Source: Marinilongibacter aquaticus (GTDB taxonomy: Bacteria; Bacteroidota; Bacteroidia; Cytophagales; Spirosomataceae). From it: a stretch of 64,000 bases of DNA. The notes beneath the pieces were generated by a model. The model was not told the origin of the DNA and made no database searches. It saw nothing but the letters and a program-made list of their open reading frames with translations. The position numbers and the translations under genes were made by a program. The stretch covers positions 1,860,001-1,924,000 of the forward strand of contig NZ_CP083757.1 in NCBI RefSeq assembly GCF_020149935.1, read 5' to 3'. Positions within the stretch are counted from its first letter, which is position 1. Each line of letters begins with the position of its first letter. This document shows, in pieces, positions 49,849 to 58,039 of this stretch.

Positions 49849-51297
49849 ATGGCCAAAAGACTTCCGGCACAATCCAACCGACGCAACCCCTCTTTGTTTC
49901 AACAACTCTCACATGTACACGCTCTAGAGGCCAATGTCTTGGGCGGAGTAATCAAAGAGAAGGACGCCCTCACTTCAGTCGTCGATATCCTAAAGCCCGA
50001 TAGCTTTCAGGACGAAAGGCATTTGGCCATATACCAAGCCATTCTTCACCTCTTTGGCAAATCAGAACCGATCGACTTGTTGACCGTCACCAGCCAACTG
50101 CGGCAGAATGGAGAACTGGCCTTTGTGGGCGGAGCAAGCTATGTGTCCAAAATAATGGCCAGTTCAACAGTGGCACACATCGAACAGGACGCCCGAATCA
50201 TTGTGCAGTATGCTATTCGTCGAAACATCGTCAATATTCTCGATCACGTAAAAAACAAAGCTTTCGAAGACACGACCGACGTCTACGGCCTGATGGATTC
50301 TACCGAACAAAGTTTAAGGGAAATTCAAGAAGGAAACCTGAATAAAAACATCCCCGAATTGAGTGCGGTGATCCAGAAGACGATCGAGGAAATTAAAAAC
50401 AAATCGGACCAAAACGCTGAGCACAGCAATGTACCCAGTGGTTTTCCTTCACTCGATCGCATTACGGGCGGTTTCCACAATACCGAATTGATCATTATTG
50501 CGGCACGTCCTGGAATGGGAAAAACAGCCTTTGTGGTTTCGGCCTTGCGAAATGCCGCAATAGATTTCAAATTGCCCGTGGCCCTCTTTTCTTTGGAGAT
50601 GTCGGCACAGCAAGTTATGGTGCGTCTGATTTCCGCAGAAGCCGAAATCGATTCACAACAACTGCGTAAAGGCGAACTGGCCGCAGACGATTGGCACGCC
50701 CTGCATTCGCGATTGAACAATCTTTCGACCGCCCCTATATACATAGACGACACCCCGGCTTTGTCGATTCTGGAACTTCGAACAAAAGCCCGTCGATTAA
50801 AGGCTTTTCACAATATCAAAATGGTAATTGTAGATTACCTTCAATTGATGACCGCCGGAAACATGAAAAAGGGCATGAACCGTGAACAGGAAATCGCCGC
50901 GATTTCACGCTCACTCAAAACCCTGGCCAAAGAGCTGAATATCCCCGTAATTGCCCTTTCACAGCTGAGCCGCTCGGTGGAAACACGCGGTGGAGATAAA
51001 CGGCCGCAACTTTCGGATTTGAGGGAATCTGGCTCGATTGAACAGGACGCCGATGTGGTTATGTTCCTTTATCGCCCCGAATACTACGACATTGAAACCT
51101 TGGAAGACGGCAGCAGCACCAAAGGTTACGCCGAAATGATCATCGCCAAAAACCGAAGCGGGGGCACGGAAGATGTGAAATTGCGGTTTATCGGAAAATA
51201 CACGCGATTCGCGGAGTTCGACGGCTTTCACGTTTCGGCCGAAGAATACGAACAACAAACGGGGATCACCTTGGGCAGCAAGGCAAACAACATGTAA
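49849..51297 (+). CDS. dnaB: Replicative DNA helicase DnaB
   Basis: 482 residues. N-terminal helical domain (ALEANVLGGVIKEKDA... AIYQAILHLF) and a RecA-like domain with Walker A IAARPGMGKTAFVVSA, LFSLEMSAQQVMVRL, MVIVDYLQLM (Walker B), VIALSQLSRSVETRGGDKRPQLSDLRESGSIEQDADVVMFLYR (in parts: SQLSRSVETRGGDKRP, LRESGSIEQDADVV). This is the hexameric fork helicase. The position after parAB is notable; it may couple replication and segregation gene expression. No intein. Confidence 0.95.
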   Translation: MAKRLPAQSNRRNPSLFQQLSHVHALEANVLGGVIKEKDALTSVVDILKPDSFQDERHLAIYQAILHLFGKSEPIDLLTVTSQLRQNGELAFVGGASYVSKIMASSTVAHIEQDARIIVQYAIRRNIVNILDHVKNKAFEDTTDVYGLMDSTEQSLREIQEGNLNKNIPELSAVIQKTIEEIKNKSDQNAEHSNVPSGFPSLDRITGGFHNTELIIIAARPGMGKTAFVVSALRNAAIDFKLPVALFSLEMSAQQVMVRLISAEAEIDSQQLRKGELAADDWHALHSRLNNLSTAPIYIDDTPALSILELRTKARRLKAFHNIKMVIVDYLQLMTAGNMKKGMNREQEIAAISRSLKTLAKELNIPVIALSQLSRSVETRGGDKRPQLSDLRESGSIEQDADVVMFLYRPEYYDIETLEDGSSTKGYAEMIIAKNRSGGTEDVKLRFIGKYTRFAEFDGFHVSAEEYEQQTGITLGSKANNM

Positions 51298-51307
51298 AAA
51301 GCATGTT

Positions 51308-52093
51308 TTACTTTTGCTTTCGCAAATCGTAGCGTTCGAGCAATTCCAGAATCAACCTCTGATAAGCTTTCAATCCCATAGATGAAGGATTTTTTGAGGC
51401 AATTACCGGTATTTGACTGGCCGTGGAATCCACAAAGCCAATGTCTCGCGGGATGAAAGTATCAAAAAGTGTTTCTTTGAAATTGGCCCGCATGGTGGCC
51501 AACATCTGCACCGCCAATTCAGATTCTTCGTCGTACATGGTCATCAGAATACCTTCTATATATAAAGCTGGCTTTAGTCTTTTCTGAATAATCTTCACGG
51601 TATCCAAAAGCATTTCGAGGCCTTCCAAACCAAAATACTCGCACTGCAATGGAATAATTATCGAGTCTGACGCCACCAAACTGTTGATGGGCACAATACC
51701 AAGAGAAGGAGGACAGTCGATGAATATAAAATCGTACAAGGGCTTAATCACCTCCAATTTTTCGGACAAAATAAACTCCCGTTCCGTGGCCGTCACCAAT
51801 TCGATTTCCGCACCAACCAAATGTTGTGTAGAAGGAATGATATCCAGGTTTTTCCGACCCGTGGGTATGATGCAATCTTGAATAGGAGCCAAATTGACCA
51901 AGACAGCATAAATACTGCGGTTATCGTACTCCAAATCTATACCCAAGGCCACCGAACACGAAGCTTGATAATCGGTATCGATCAAAAGCACTTTATAACC
52001 ACGCATAGCCAAACCCACAGAGAGGTTCACACTGGATGTAGTCTTGCCTACACCCCCTTTTTGGTTCGATATTGCAATAACTTTTGGAATCAT
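51308..52093 (-). CDS. Second ParA-family ATPase, standalone
   Basis: 261 residues. Walker A SNQKGGVGKTTSS, Walker B FIFIDCPPSLG, and the overall length are those of ParA/Soj. Switch I reads IDTDYQASCS where ParA normally has DxDPQ, so Pro is Tyr. There is no parB beside it. It converges on dnaB, ten bases apart, and is clearly a paralogue of the parA at 48159 with about half of positions shared by eye. Role could be positioning of another cargo or a decoupled regulator. Not a plasmid-type full cassette. Confidence 0.9.
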   Translation of the reverse strand: MIPKVIAISNQKGGVGKTTSSVNLSVGLAMRGYKVLLIDTDYQASCSVALGIDLEYDNRSIYAVLVNLAPIQDCIIPTGRKNLDIIPSTQHLVGAEIELVTATEREFILSEKLEVIKPLYDFIFIDCPPSLGIVPINSLVASDSIIIPLQCEYFGLEGLEMLLDTVKIIQKRLKPALYIEGILMTMYDEESELAVQMLATMRANFKETLFDTFIPRDIGFVDSTASQIPVIASKNPSSMGLKAYQRLILELLERYDLRKQK

Positions 52094-52457
52094 TAGAAAG
52101 CCGTAATGGGACTAAAAGTAGCTAGAATTTAAAAATATACCATCACCCTATTGCCTGAATTTACCGACAAACTTGAATGCACAGCCACACTTTTCAAACA
52201 TTTGCAGCCTAAAACCCAACCAAAAAGGCTCCTATTTACATAAATAGCCTAGGTTCCGAATTTTATTCCGCAAGAAAGCCCCTCCAAACAAAGCCCATTA
52301 CCAAAAAACAAACTTGGCAAAATTTTATTTTAAATAAACTGACAATAACGAATATAAACAATTTTTTATTCATTTAAACGGGATAATTCAGAATATTCTT
52401 TTGATTTAATGGAATAATTGTTATTATCTTTGCAATAGATCAAAACACAATACGGCA
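52094..52457. other. AT-rich intergenic region
   Basis: 364 bases between two divergent genes. It is AT-rich toward the right half (52320-52440) and holds a TAnnTTTG box at 52425-52432 with TTTTG 21 bases upstream. On the minus strand near 52117-52124, TACTTTTA is one base off the -7 box. A weak hairpin CTATTT/AAATAG lies at 52232-52247. Nothing else is recognised. Confidence 0.6.
52425..52432 (+). promoter_or_regulatory. Candidate promoter for the 118-residue gene
   Basis: TATCTTTG matches TAnnTTTG; TTTG at 52400-52403 lies 21 bases upstream as a -33 element. Start codon at 52458. Confidence 0.55.
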
Positions 52458-52814
52458 ATGGAAAAGCATTTGTTCCAAAACTTGTTTGTCAGCAATTCGG
52501 CCGTGGATATCCTCGATTTTTTGGCCGATCACGAGCTCACGCCAAGGTCTTTCGAGAAGAACTGGGTTTTGACACATTTAGACAACAGGGACCTCTTCCT
52601 GATCTTTTTCATAAAAAAGGAAAAGGATGAATTCATCAGCTTTCGGTTCAACGACTTCAGTCAATATCCCGAATCGATGGAGTATCTGAATGAGATATTG
52701 AACGGCTGGGTGCAAAGTGATTATTTCACCTACAAGCCCATCCAACAAAAACTGGAGCACATGATTCATATGCGTCCGGTTTTCGAGGCCTTTCACAAGG
52801 CCCCAAGTCCATGA
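52458..52814 (+). CDS. Protein of unknown function (118 aa)
   Basis: Cytoplasmic, no signal or membrane segment. Reads like a small mixed alpha/beta fold: FLADHELTPRSFEKNWVLTHL and FLIFFIKKEKDEFISFRFNDF, then helical end (SMEYLNEILNGWV, QQKLEHMIHMRPVF). No family recognised. A good promoter precedes it, and the small basic secreted protein follows after 33 bases, so they could be cotranscribed. Confidence 0.7.
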   Translation: MEKHLFQNLFVSNSAVDILDFLADHELTPRSFEKNWVLTHLDNRDLFLIFFIKKEKDEFISFRFNDFSQYPESMEYLNEILNGWVQSDYFTYKPIQQKLEHMIHMRPVFEAFHKAPSP

Positions 52815-52847
52815 ATTAAACGAGTACAACAAAACAACAATACTACA

Positions 52848-53219
52848 ATGAAAAAATATAAGAAGATATTCAGCTTGGCTGTAGCCGCATTAATGCTCAC
52901 GGGTTCGGTTTTGAGTGTGCAGGCCAATGACCACCAACACCAAGCCAAAAAGAAAAAAACAAAGAAGGCAGAAACCACAAACAGTACGAGCCTTTCTTTG
53001 ATGAAATACAGAAAAGATCCGATGAAAAACGAGAAGCACTACAAAACAAGTGCACATGCCTTGAAACTTGAGACTTCGAGCCCACATGGAAAAATGGAGC
53101 AAAAGACGATTTCAAGACATTACAAACTCAAATATTCGCATGTGAAAGAGGATTTGAAAGTGAGCATGAAACCTGAAAACAAGGTGGGTCGCAATTACAA
53201 AAGACCTCATTCAAACTAA
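52848..53219 (+). CDS. Small basic secreted protein of unknown function
   Basis: 123 residues. Signal peptide MKKYKKIFSLAVAALMLTGSVLSVQA, shown here as KKIFSLAVAALMLTGS with cleavage after VQA. The mature part (about 97 residues) is highly basic and rich in Lys, His, Ser and Thr (QHQAKKKKTKKAETTNSTS), with no Cys. It looks disordered. Nothing is recognised. A 9-pair hairpin at 53242-53264 lies just after the stop. Confidence 0.68.
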   Translation: MKKYKKIFSLAVAALMLTGSVLSVQANDHQHQAKKKKTKKAETTNSTSLSLMKYRKDPMKNEKHYKTSAHALKLETSSPHGKMEQKTISRHYKLKYSHVKEDLKVSMKPENKVGRNYKRPHSN

Positions 53220-53232
53220 GTCAACTAAACGA

Positions 53233-53274
53233 ATCGAGCCGACGGGCGGCACACCGCTGCCCGTTAGCCCGATA
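53233..53274. terminator. GC-rich hairpin without a T-run
   Basis: ACGGGCGGC (53242-53250) pairs with GCTGCCCGT (53256-53264) over ACACC, one G-T pair. The outer bases ATCG/CGAT can pair too. It lies between convergent genes but there is no T-run, so termination is uncertain. Confidence 0.35.
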
Positions 53275-53839
53275 CAAAACACCTGCGGCACACGGCCTCA
53301 TACGACTCGGTTTCTCCGAGCATAATTTGCTTATCGTTTTTCACCTTCCTGTAAGAATAGTGGGCCACATCGCCGCAACGTACACAAATAGCGTGCACTT
53401 TTGTGACAAACTCGGCAATCGCCAATAAATCGGGCATCGCCCCAAAGGGCCTTCCTTCAGAGTCCATATCCAAACCGGCCAAAATCACCCGTTTTCCTGA
53501 ATTCGCCAATTTATTCACCACCTCGACAATGCCTTTATCCAAAAACTGGGCTTCGTCGATTCCCACCACATCGCAATTCCCCGCATAAAGCAGAATCTCC
53601 TCTGCCGCGTTGACAGGCGTCGAACGAATTTCATTTTTATTATGGGATACAATGTTTTCTTCGTCGTAACGGATATCAATTCCGGGCTTGAAAATCTCCA
53701 CATTTTGCTTGGCAATCTTCGCTCGGTTCAAACGCCTGATCAGTTCCTCGGTTTTCCCGCTGAACATCGAGCCGCAAATGACTTCTACCCAACCTGCTCG
53801 CTTTCCTTTTACGGTACTCGATATTGGCTCCAAAAACAT
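53264..53839 (-). CDS. tdk: Thymidine kinase
   Basis: 191 residues. P-loop [16 protein letters not shown] near residues 22-37, AQFLDKG with the catalytic Glu before it (GIDEAQF), and a C-terminal zinc ribbon with cysteines in [13 protein letters not shown] and CRRCF. The lid and [16 protein letters not shown] segment match type II thymidine kinase. Salvages thymidine to dTMP in the cytoplasm. Start ATG 53839. Confidence 0.95.
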   Translation of the reverse strand: MFLEPISSTVKGKRAGWVEVICGSMFSGKTEELIRRLNRAKIAKQNVEIFKPGIDIRYDEENIVSHNKNEIRSTPVNAAEEILLYAGNCDVVGIDEAQFLDKGIVEVVNKLANSGKRVILAGLDMDSEGRPFGAMPDLLAIAEFVTKVHAICVRCGDVAHYSYRKVKNDKQIMLGETESYEAVCRRCFVSG

Positions 53840-53936
53840 AAAATCGAATTTTATTCGTTTAGATTAAAACTGCATAAAATTTTGTACATTTACTTTACAA
53901 AACGTGCATTATCCTACAAAAAAAGTGAATTAAAAA

Positions 53937-55115
53937 ATGAGCTACAAATGGAATGAGGCCCAGGCCCAACACTACGCAGAAGAGTTCTCCGATTTAGTTT
54001 GTAAGGAGTTTTTTCGAAACAAAGAATACATTCAAGGTGACGAGCTTGTCGGGGTAACCCAGATCAAACAATTGAACATGTTGCTCATCAAAAATATGTT
54101 CGGCAAATGGCAAGAAGAAACCAAACAATTGAAGAGCCCTTTCTTCAATTATGAGCACGAAGAGGTGCAAAAAGCCCTTCAGCAATTCATGAACACCCTC
54201 AGCCAGCATATTTCTATCCAGCAGGAAAGTTTCAAGGCCTTGCTTACACAGGCGGTTTTCGACACGCTTCAACTGGCACAAGCCCCCAAAGATTATTTCG
54301 AGAAAGCACTGCGAAATCTGCCCGATTTCAAATTGACCAAAGAGTGGTTGGTGAAAAATGAAAAATATTTTTTCATTAACAAACACATTCTCAGAAGTTT
54401 GAAAGAGAGGCTTGGAGAATCGGTAACCTATGCCAACCAAGCCATTTTGTGGTTGCAAGAAACAATGGCAGACCACGAAACCGACAATATAGACGAACTG
54501 CTCGAAGATTTCAATCGCGTACTTCCCTTGAAAAAAGACAGCGTGGAAGGTAAATCTTTCTTCGACGATGCTTTGGAAAAAGCGATGTCTGTCTCTAGAA
54601 AAGTCGAGCGAAAAGAACCCGAACTCAAACATACGGAAGAGCCTGTTTGGGCCAAATACATGAGCCCTAAAGCCGCGACAAGCCAGCCAGTTATCGAAGA
54701 AAAGGTCGAAGTCAAAAGCACTGTAGTGCAAGACTTTACCCCTCCGAAGGTAGAAACGCCACCCCCTGCACCCATCGTCGACAAACGCCTGAACGAAAGG
54801 CATGAAGGTGCAACCGTCACTTTCAATGAGCGTATTTCGAAACCCAGCAATGGCACCAGCCTTTCCGACAGGAAACACAAGATCCAAAGCTTGAAAGAGG
54901 GCATTTCTTTGAATCAAAGGTACCTTTACATTCGAGACCTTTTTGGTGGAGATCACAATGCCTTTGTGCATTCATTAGAAGAACTTGAATCCTACCCGAA
55001 CTTGCAAGAGGCCCGAAAACATTTGGAAAATACGGTGTCCAAGAAATTTCATTGGGACAAAACTTCTGAAAGTGTAGAAGAGTTCTACAATCATTTGGAA
55101 AGAAAATTCGAATAA
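53937..55115 (+). CDS. Cytoplasmic protein of unknown function with conserved C-terminal domain
   Basis: 392 residues, no signal peptide. The N-terminal half is helical (QITQLNMLLIKNMFGKWQEE-like segments). A Pro/Lys-rich linker occupies about 225-300 (PPAPIVDKRLNERHEG). The C-terminus from about 315 reads KIQSLKEGISLNQRYLYIRDLFGGDHNAF and SVEEFYNHLERKF, a compact helical domain seen in Bacteroidota hypothetical proteins. Possible scaffold or DNA/protein-binding role; I cannot assign it. Start ATG 53937. Confidence 0.75.
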   Translation: MSYKWNEAQAQHYAEEFSDLVCKEFFRNKEYIQGDELVGVTQIKQLNMLLIKNMFGKWQEETKQLKSPFFNYEHEEVQKALQQFMNTLSQHISIQQESFKALLTQAVFDTLQLAQAPKDYFEKALRNLPDFKLTKEWLVKNEKYFFINKHILRSLKERLGESVTYANQAILWLQETMADHETDNIDELLEDFNRVLPLKKDSVEGKSFFDDALEKAMSVSRKVERKEPELKHTEEPVWAKYMSPKAATSQPVIEEKVEVKSTVVQDFTPPKVETPPPAPIVDKRLNERHEGATVTFNERISKPSNGTSLSDRKHKIQSLKEGISLNQRYLYIRDLFGGDHNAFVHSLEELESYPNLQEARKHLENTVSKKFHWDKTSESVEEFYNHLERKFE

Positions 55116-55169
55116 ACATACTTTTGTATTCCACTCGAGAAAAAGTAAATTGAGCATTATAATAAATCC

Positions 55170-55970
55170 ATGCTTCGTTTACTTTTTCTTTTTTTATGGG
55201 CCAATTCGGCTTTTGCTCAACTGTTTTTTGAGGGAACGGGTGCTCAAAATTGGGCCATGGCCCACAGCTTGGTGGCCGTTCCACATACGCAATCCTTCTT
55301 TGGAAATTCGGCTGGAATTGTTGCAAAAGAGGGCCTTTCACTCCAATCATCTATAGACTCCCGATTTCAAATTCCGGGACTGAACACGAGCTCCCTTGCC
55401 ATAAATTGGACAAAAAACAATTGGGGATTGGCTTTGGGCGGGCTGCATTTTGGAGATAGACAATACAGTGAAAACAGTTTTGGCCTAGCTCTGGCAAAAA
55501 AATTAAACGGGATCACACTCTCCGTCAAAGTGGAAGCCTTGGGCAGTTTTGCCGAAAACTATGCCAGCCGAAATACCCTCATCACTTCCTTTGGCCTACT
55601 GGCTCAAGTACTGCCTAAAATTCACATTGGCTTTCATGCCCGCAACCTGAGCAATGCCAAGCTTTCGGCTTTTGAGCCCTTGCCTACAATCCTACGCTTT
55701 GGATTAGCCTACCGCCCCATTTCCGCCCTGCTGTTCACCTCAGAATGTCAGTACATCACAAATGGTCAATTTTCTTTCAGAAACGGCTTGGAATACAAAA
55801 TCAGAAACCAATTCTTCGTGCGTAGCGGCATAGACTTTTCGCGAAAGACCAACCATTTTGGAATAGGGTACGCCTATAAAAAATGGCAAATAGACTATGC
55901 CGTAAATACGCACCCATATCTTGGAATTTCCCATCACGCATCTTTAGACTTCCACATCTCTGATTTATGA
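55170..55970 (+). CDS. PorV/PorQ-like outer-membrane beta-barrel protein
   Basis: 266 residues. Signal peptide MLRLLFLFLWANSAFAQ. The mature chain starts LFFEGTGAQNWAMAHSLVAVPHTQSFFGNSAGI and continues as repeated amphipathic strands (in parts: WALAMAHSLVAV-like, FGLALAKKLNGITLSVKVEALG, LRFGLAYRPISALLF). LRFGLAYRP is a typical PorV/PorQ signature. It may be a type IX secretion shuttle-like protein or a free barrel. It overlaps the next gene by four bases (ATGA). Confidence 0.8.
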   Translation: MLRLLFLFLWANSAFAQLFFEGTGAQNWAMAHSLVAVPHTQSFFGNSAGIVAKEGLSLQSSIDSRFQIPGLNTSSLAINWTKNNWGLALGGLHFGDRQYSENSFGLALAKKLNGITLSVKVEALGSFAENYASRNTLITSFGLLAQVLPKIHIGFHARNLSNAKLSAFEPLPTILRFGLAYRPISALLFTSECQYITNGQFSFRNGLEYKIRNQFFVRSGIDFSRKTNHFGIGYAYKKWQIDYAVNTHPYLGISHHASLDFHISDL

Positions 55971-57979
55971 AACGCTTACTGAAAATAGGCTTGATTCTCC
56001 TGATGAGTTTCAGCGGTTTCGCACAAAAGCCCCCAAAACCGGACATTCAAATGGATCAGCTGATACAGCAGATTGCGGCCGTTCAAAACGAAGACAACAA
56101 TTACGAAGATTTGTACGAATCATTGATGCAATTTTACCTCAGCCCTTTGGATATCAACAGCGTTTCGGCAGATGAGCTCAAAAGCCTGAATATTTTATCC
56201 GACAGCCAAATCGACGAACTCCTGTCGCATCGGGAAAAATACGGAGCCTTGTTGAGTTTATACGAATTGCAAAGCATTCCCAGTTTCGACCTCCAAACTA
56301 TTGCTTCTCTGTTGCCCTTTGTACAAATCTACCCGCGTACATCCCTACCAAACTTGCTTAAAATGCCCCAAGAAGCCACCAACCACTTTCTGATCATCCG
56401 CACCGAACGCACATTGGAACAGGCCAAAGGTTTCGAAGAAGGGAAATACCTCGGCAATCCATACAAAACTTATCTGCGTTATCGCATGCAACATTCCAAG
56501 GCCTTCAGTGCCGGATTTATCCTGGAAAAAGATCAAGGTGAAGACAATTGGACAGACTACAGCACCTTCCACTTACAGATTCAGGACAGAGGCAAACTGA
56601 AAAATTTAATGCTCGGCGATTTCCAAATGCAATGCGGCCAAGGCCTCATACTGGCGGGCGGCTATTCGGCGGGCAAAGGCAGTGAAAGCATTTACACCAC
56701 AAGACGCAGCGACCTCGGCTTCCGCCCTTACAATTCTGTGATCGAAGGCGGTTTCTTTCGCGGAATCGGAGCAACATTCGGTTTAAACAAAATCGACCTC
56801 AGTGCATTCGTTTCAGCCAATACACGAGATGCCAGTGCAAATACCCAATATGAAAACAACGAAGCATTCAGCTCGATTCTCATTTCTGGGCTTCACAGAA
56901 CCCAAAGCGAAAAAGACAAGAAAGGCGTTTTGCAAGAACAGAATATTGGCGTACACATGAAATGGAATTTTCAGAAGGGCCAGCTCGGACTTACTTCTTT
57001 GTTCACGCATTTCGGCACAAAAATCGAACGTAACCCGAGACCCTATACACGTTACGAGTTCACAGGAAATTCTAACGCAGTTATCGGCCCAAACTTTAGC
57101 TATACTTGGCAAAATTTCAATTTCTTTGGCGAAGCAGCCTATTCTTCTAGCGGTGGAATAGGAGCCCTCGGCGGCTTTGTTGCAGCATTGAGCCCTAAAT
57201 GGGAATGGGCTTTGAATTTTCGTCATTACGACAAAAATTTTCATAGTTTTTACGCCAATTCCTTTCGAGAGAGCAGCCGTACAATCAACGAAAATGGGAT
57301 ATACACCGGGCTGAAATTCACACCAAAAAAAGGTATAGTATGGAGTGCATTTTACGACAAATTCAAATTCCCTTGGCTCCGTTATTTGGTCGATGCCCCA
57401 AGTCAGGGATACGATTACCTGCTCCGCTTCTCATTTCGCACAAGCAAAAAATGGAATTTTTACTTGCAATACCACCGCGAGCAAAAAGAAAAGAACAAAC
57501 CTAACAACGACACTCCTCTTAATTTCACTGTGCATACTTGGCGACAAAACCTGCTGGGCCAATTTGAATTCAAACTTAACGAAACACTAAAGTCGCAAAC
57601 ACGATTGCAGTTCAACACATTCAAATACGAAGGCTTGAAACAATCCAATGGTTTGGCTTTCATACAAGACATAGAAGGCCGTATTCGCAAATTCCAATGG
57701 AAGGGGCGAATCGCCTATTTTCGAACCAACGATTACGACTCACGAATATATGCATACGAAAACGATGTCCTTTATTCCATTTCTTTTCCGGCCTACTACG
57801 GACACGGCATTCGGCTTTATTTAGTTCATAAAATTCCGATTGGCCGCAAACTTGATTTTTGGTTAAAAATTGCGAGGACACAATTGTTTGATGCAGACAA
57901 AATAAGCAGCGGACTGAATGAAATTGATCAACCGCACAAAACAGACTTGAAACTGCAATTGAGGTATCGGATCAAATAG
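55967..57979 (+). CDS. Outer-membrane beta-barrel protein with helix-hairpin-helix domain
   Basis: 670 residues, signal peptide LLKIGLILLMSFSGFAQ. Residues about 50-115 carry two helix-hairpin-helix motifs (DINSVSADELKSLNILSDSQ, LLSLYELQSIPSFDLQTIASL) of the ComEA kind. The remainder is a predicted beta barrel with many aromatic-ended strands (YTWQNFNFFGEAAYSSSGG, YDYLLRFSFRTSKKWNFYL). This fusion fits a Bacteroidota family of unknown job, possibly DNA uptake-related. Start overlaps the PorV-like gene (ATGA), so the two are coupled. Confidence 0.8.
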   Translation: MKRLLKIGLILLMSFSGFAQKPPKPDIQMDQLIQQIAAVQNEDNNYEDLYESLMQFYLSPLDINSVSADELKSLNILSDSQIDELLSHREKYGALLSLYELQSIPSFDLQTIASLLPFVQIYPRTSLPNLLKMPQEATNHFLIIRTERTLEQAKGFEEGKYLGNPYKTYLRYRMQHSKAFSAGFILEKDQGEDNWTDYSTFHLQIQDRGKLKNLMLGDFQMQCGQGLILAGGYSAGKGSESIYTTRRSDLGFRPYNSVIEGGFFRGIGATFGLNKIDLSAFVSANTRDASANTQYENNEAFSSILISGLHRTQSEKDKKGVLQEQNIGVHMKWNFQKGQLGLTSLFTHFGTKIERNPRPYTRYEFTGNSNAVIGPNFSYTWQNFNFFGEAAYSSSGGIGALGGFVAALSPKWEWALNFRHYDKNFHSFYANSFRESSRTINENGIYTGLKFTPKKGIVWSAFYDKFKFPWLRYLVDAPSQGYDYLLRFSFRTSKKWNFYLQYHREQKEKNKPNNDTPLNFTVHTWRQNLLGQFEFKLNETLKSQTRLQFNTFKYEGLKQSNGLAFIQDIEGRIRKFQWKGRIAYFRTNDYDSRIYAYENDVLYSISFPAYYGHGIRLYLVHKIPIGRKLDFWLKIARTQLFDADKISSGLNEIDQPHKTDLKLQLRYRIK

Positions 57980-57986
57980 CATAAAA

Positions 57987-58016
57987 AAGTCGGCTGGGTT
58001 TTCACCCAACCGACTT
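57987..58016. terminator. Terminator after the helix-hairpin-helix gene
   Basis: AAGTCGG and CCGACTT pair around GGGT/ACCC with one mismatch near the middle. A-run before the stem and T near it; lies between convergent genes. Confidence 0.65.
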
Positions 58017-58039
58017 AGAATAAAGAAAAATCTTTGAAA

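Noticed and set aside
52229-52250. AT-rich inverted repeat upstream of the second ParA gene
   Set aside because: The stem is only six to seven A/T-rich pairs with a mismatch next to it; chance is likely.
53994-54971. 325-codon minus-strand frame opposite the 392-residue gene
   Set aside because: Its composition (many Phe, Cys) fits a reverse-frame artefact; the plus-strand gene has a more protein-like sequence and a downstream partner spacing.
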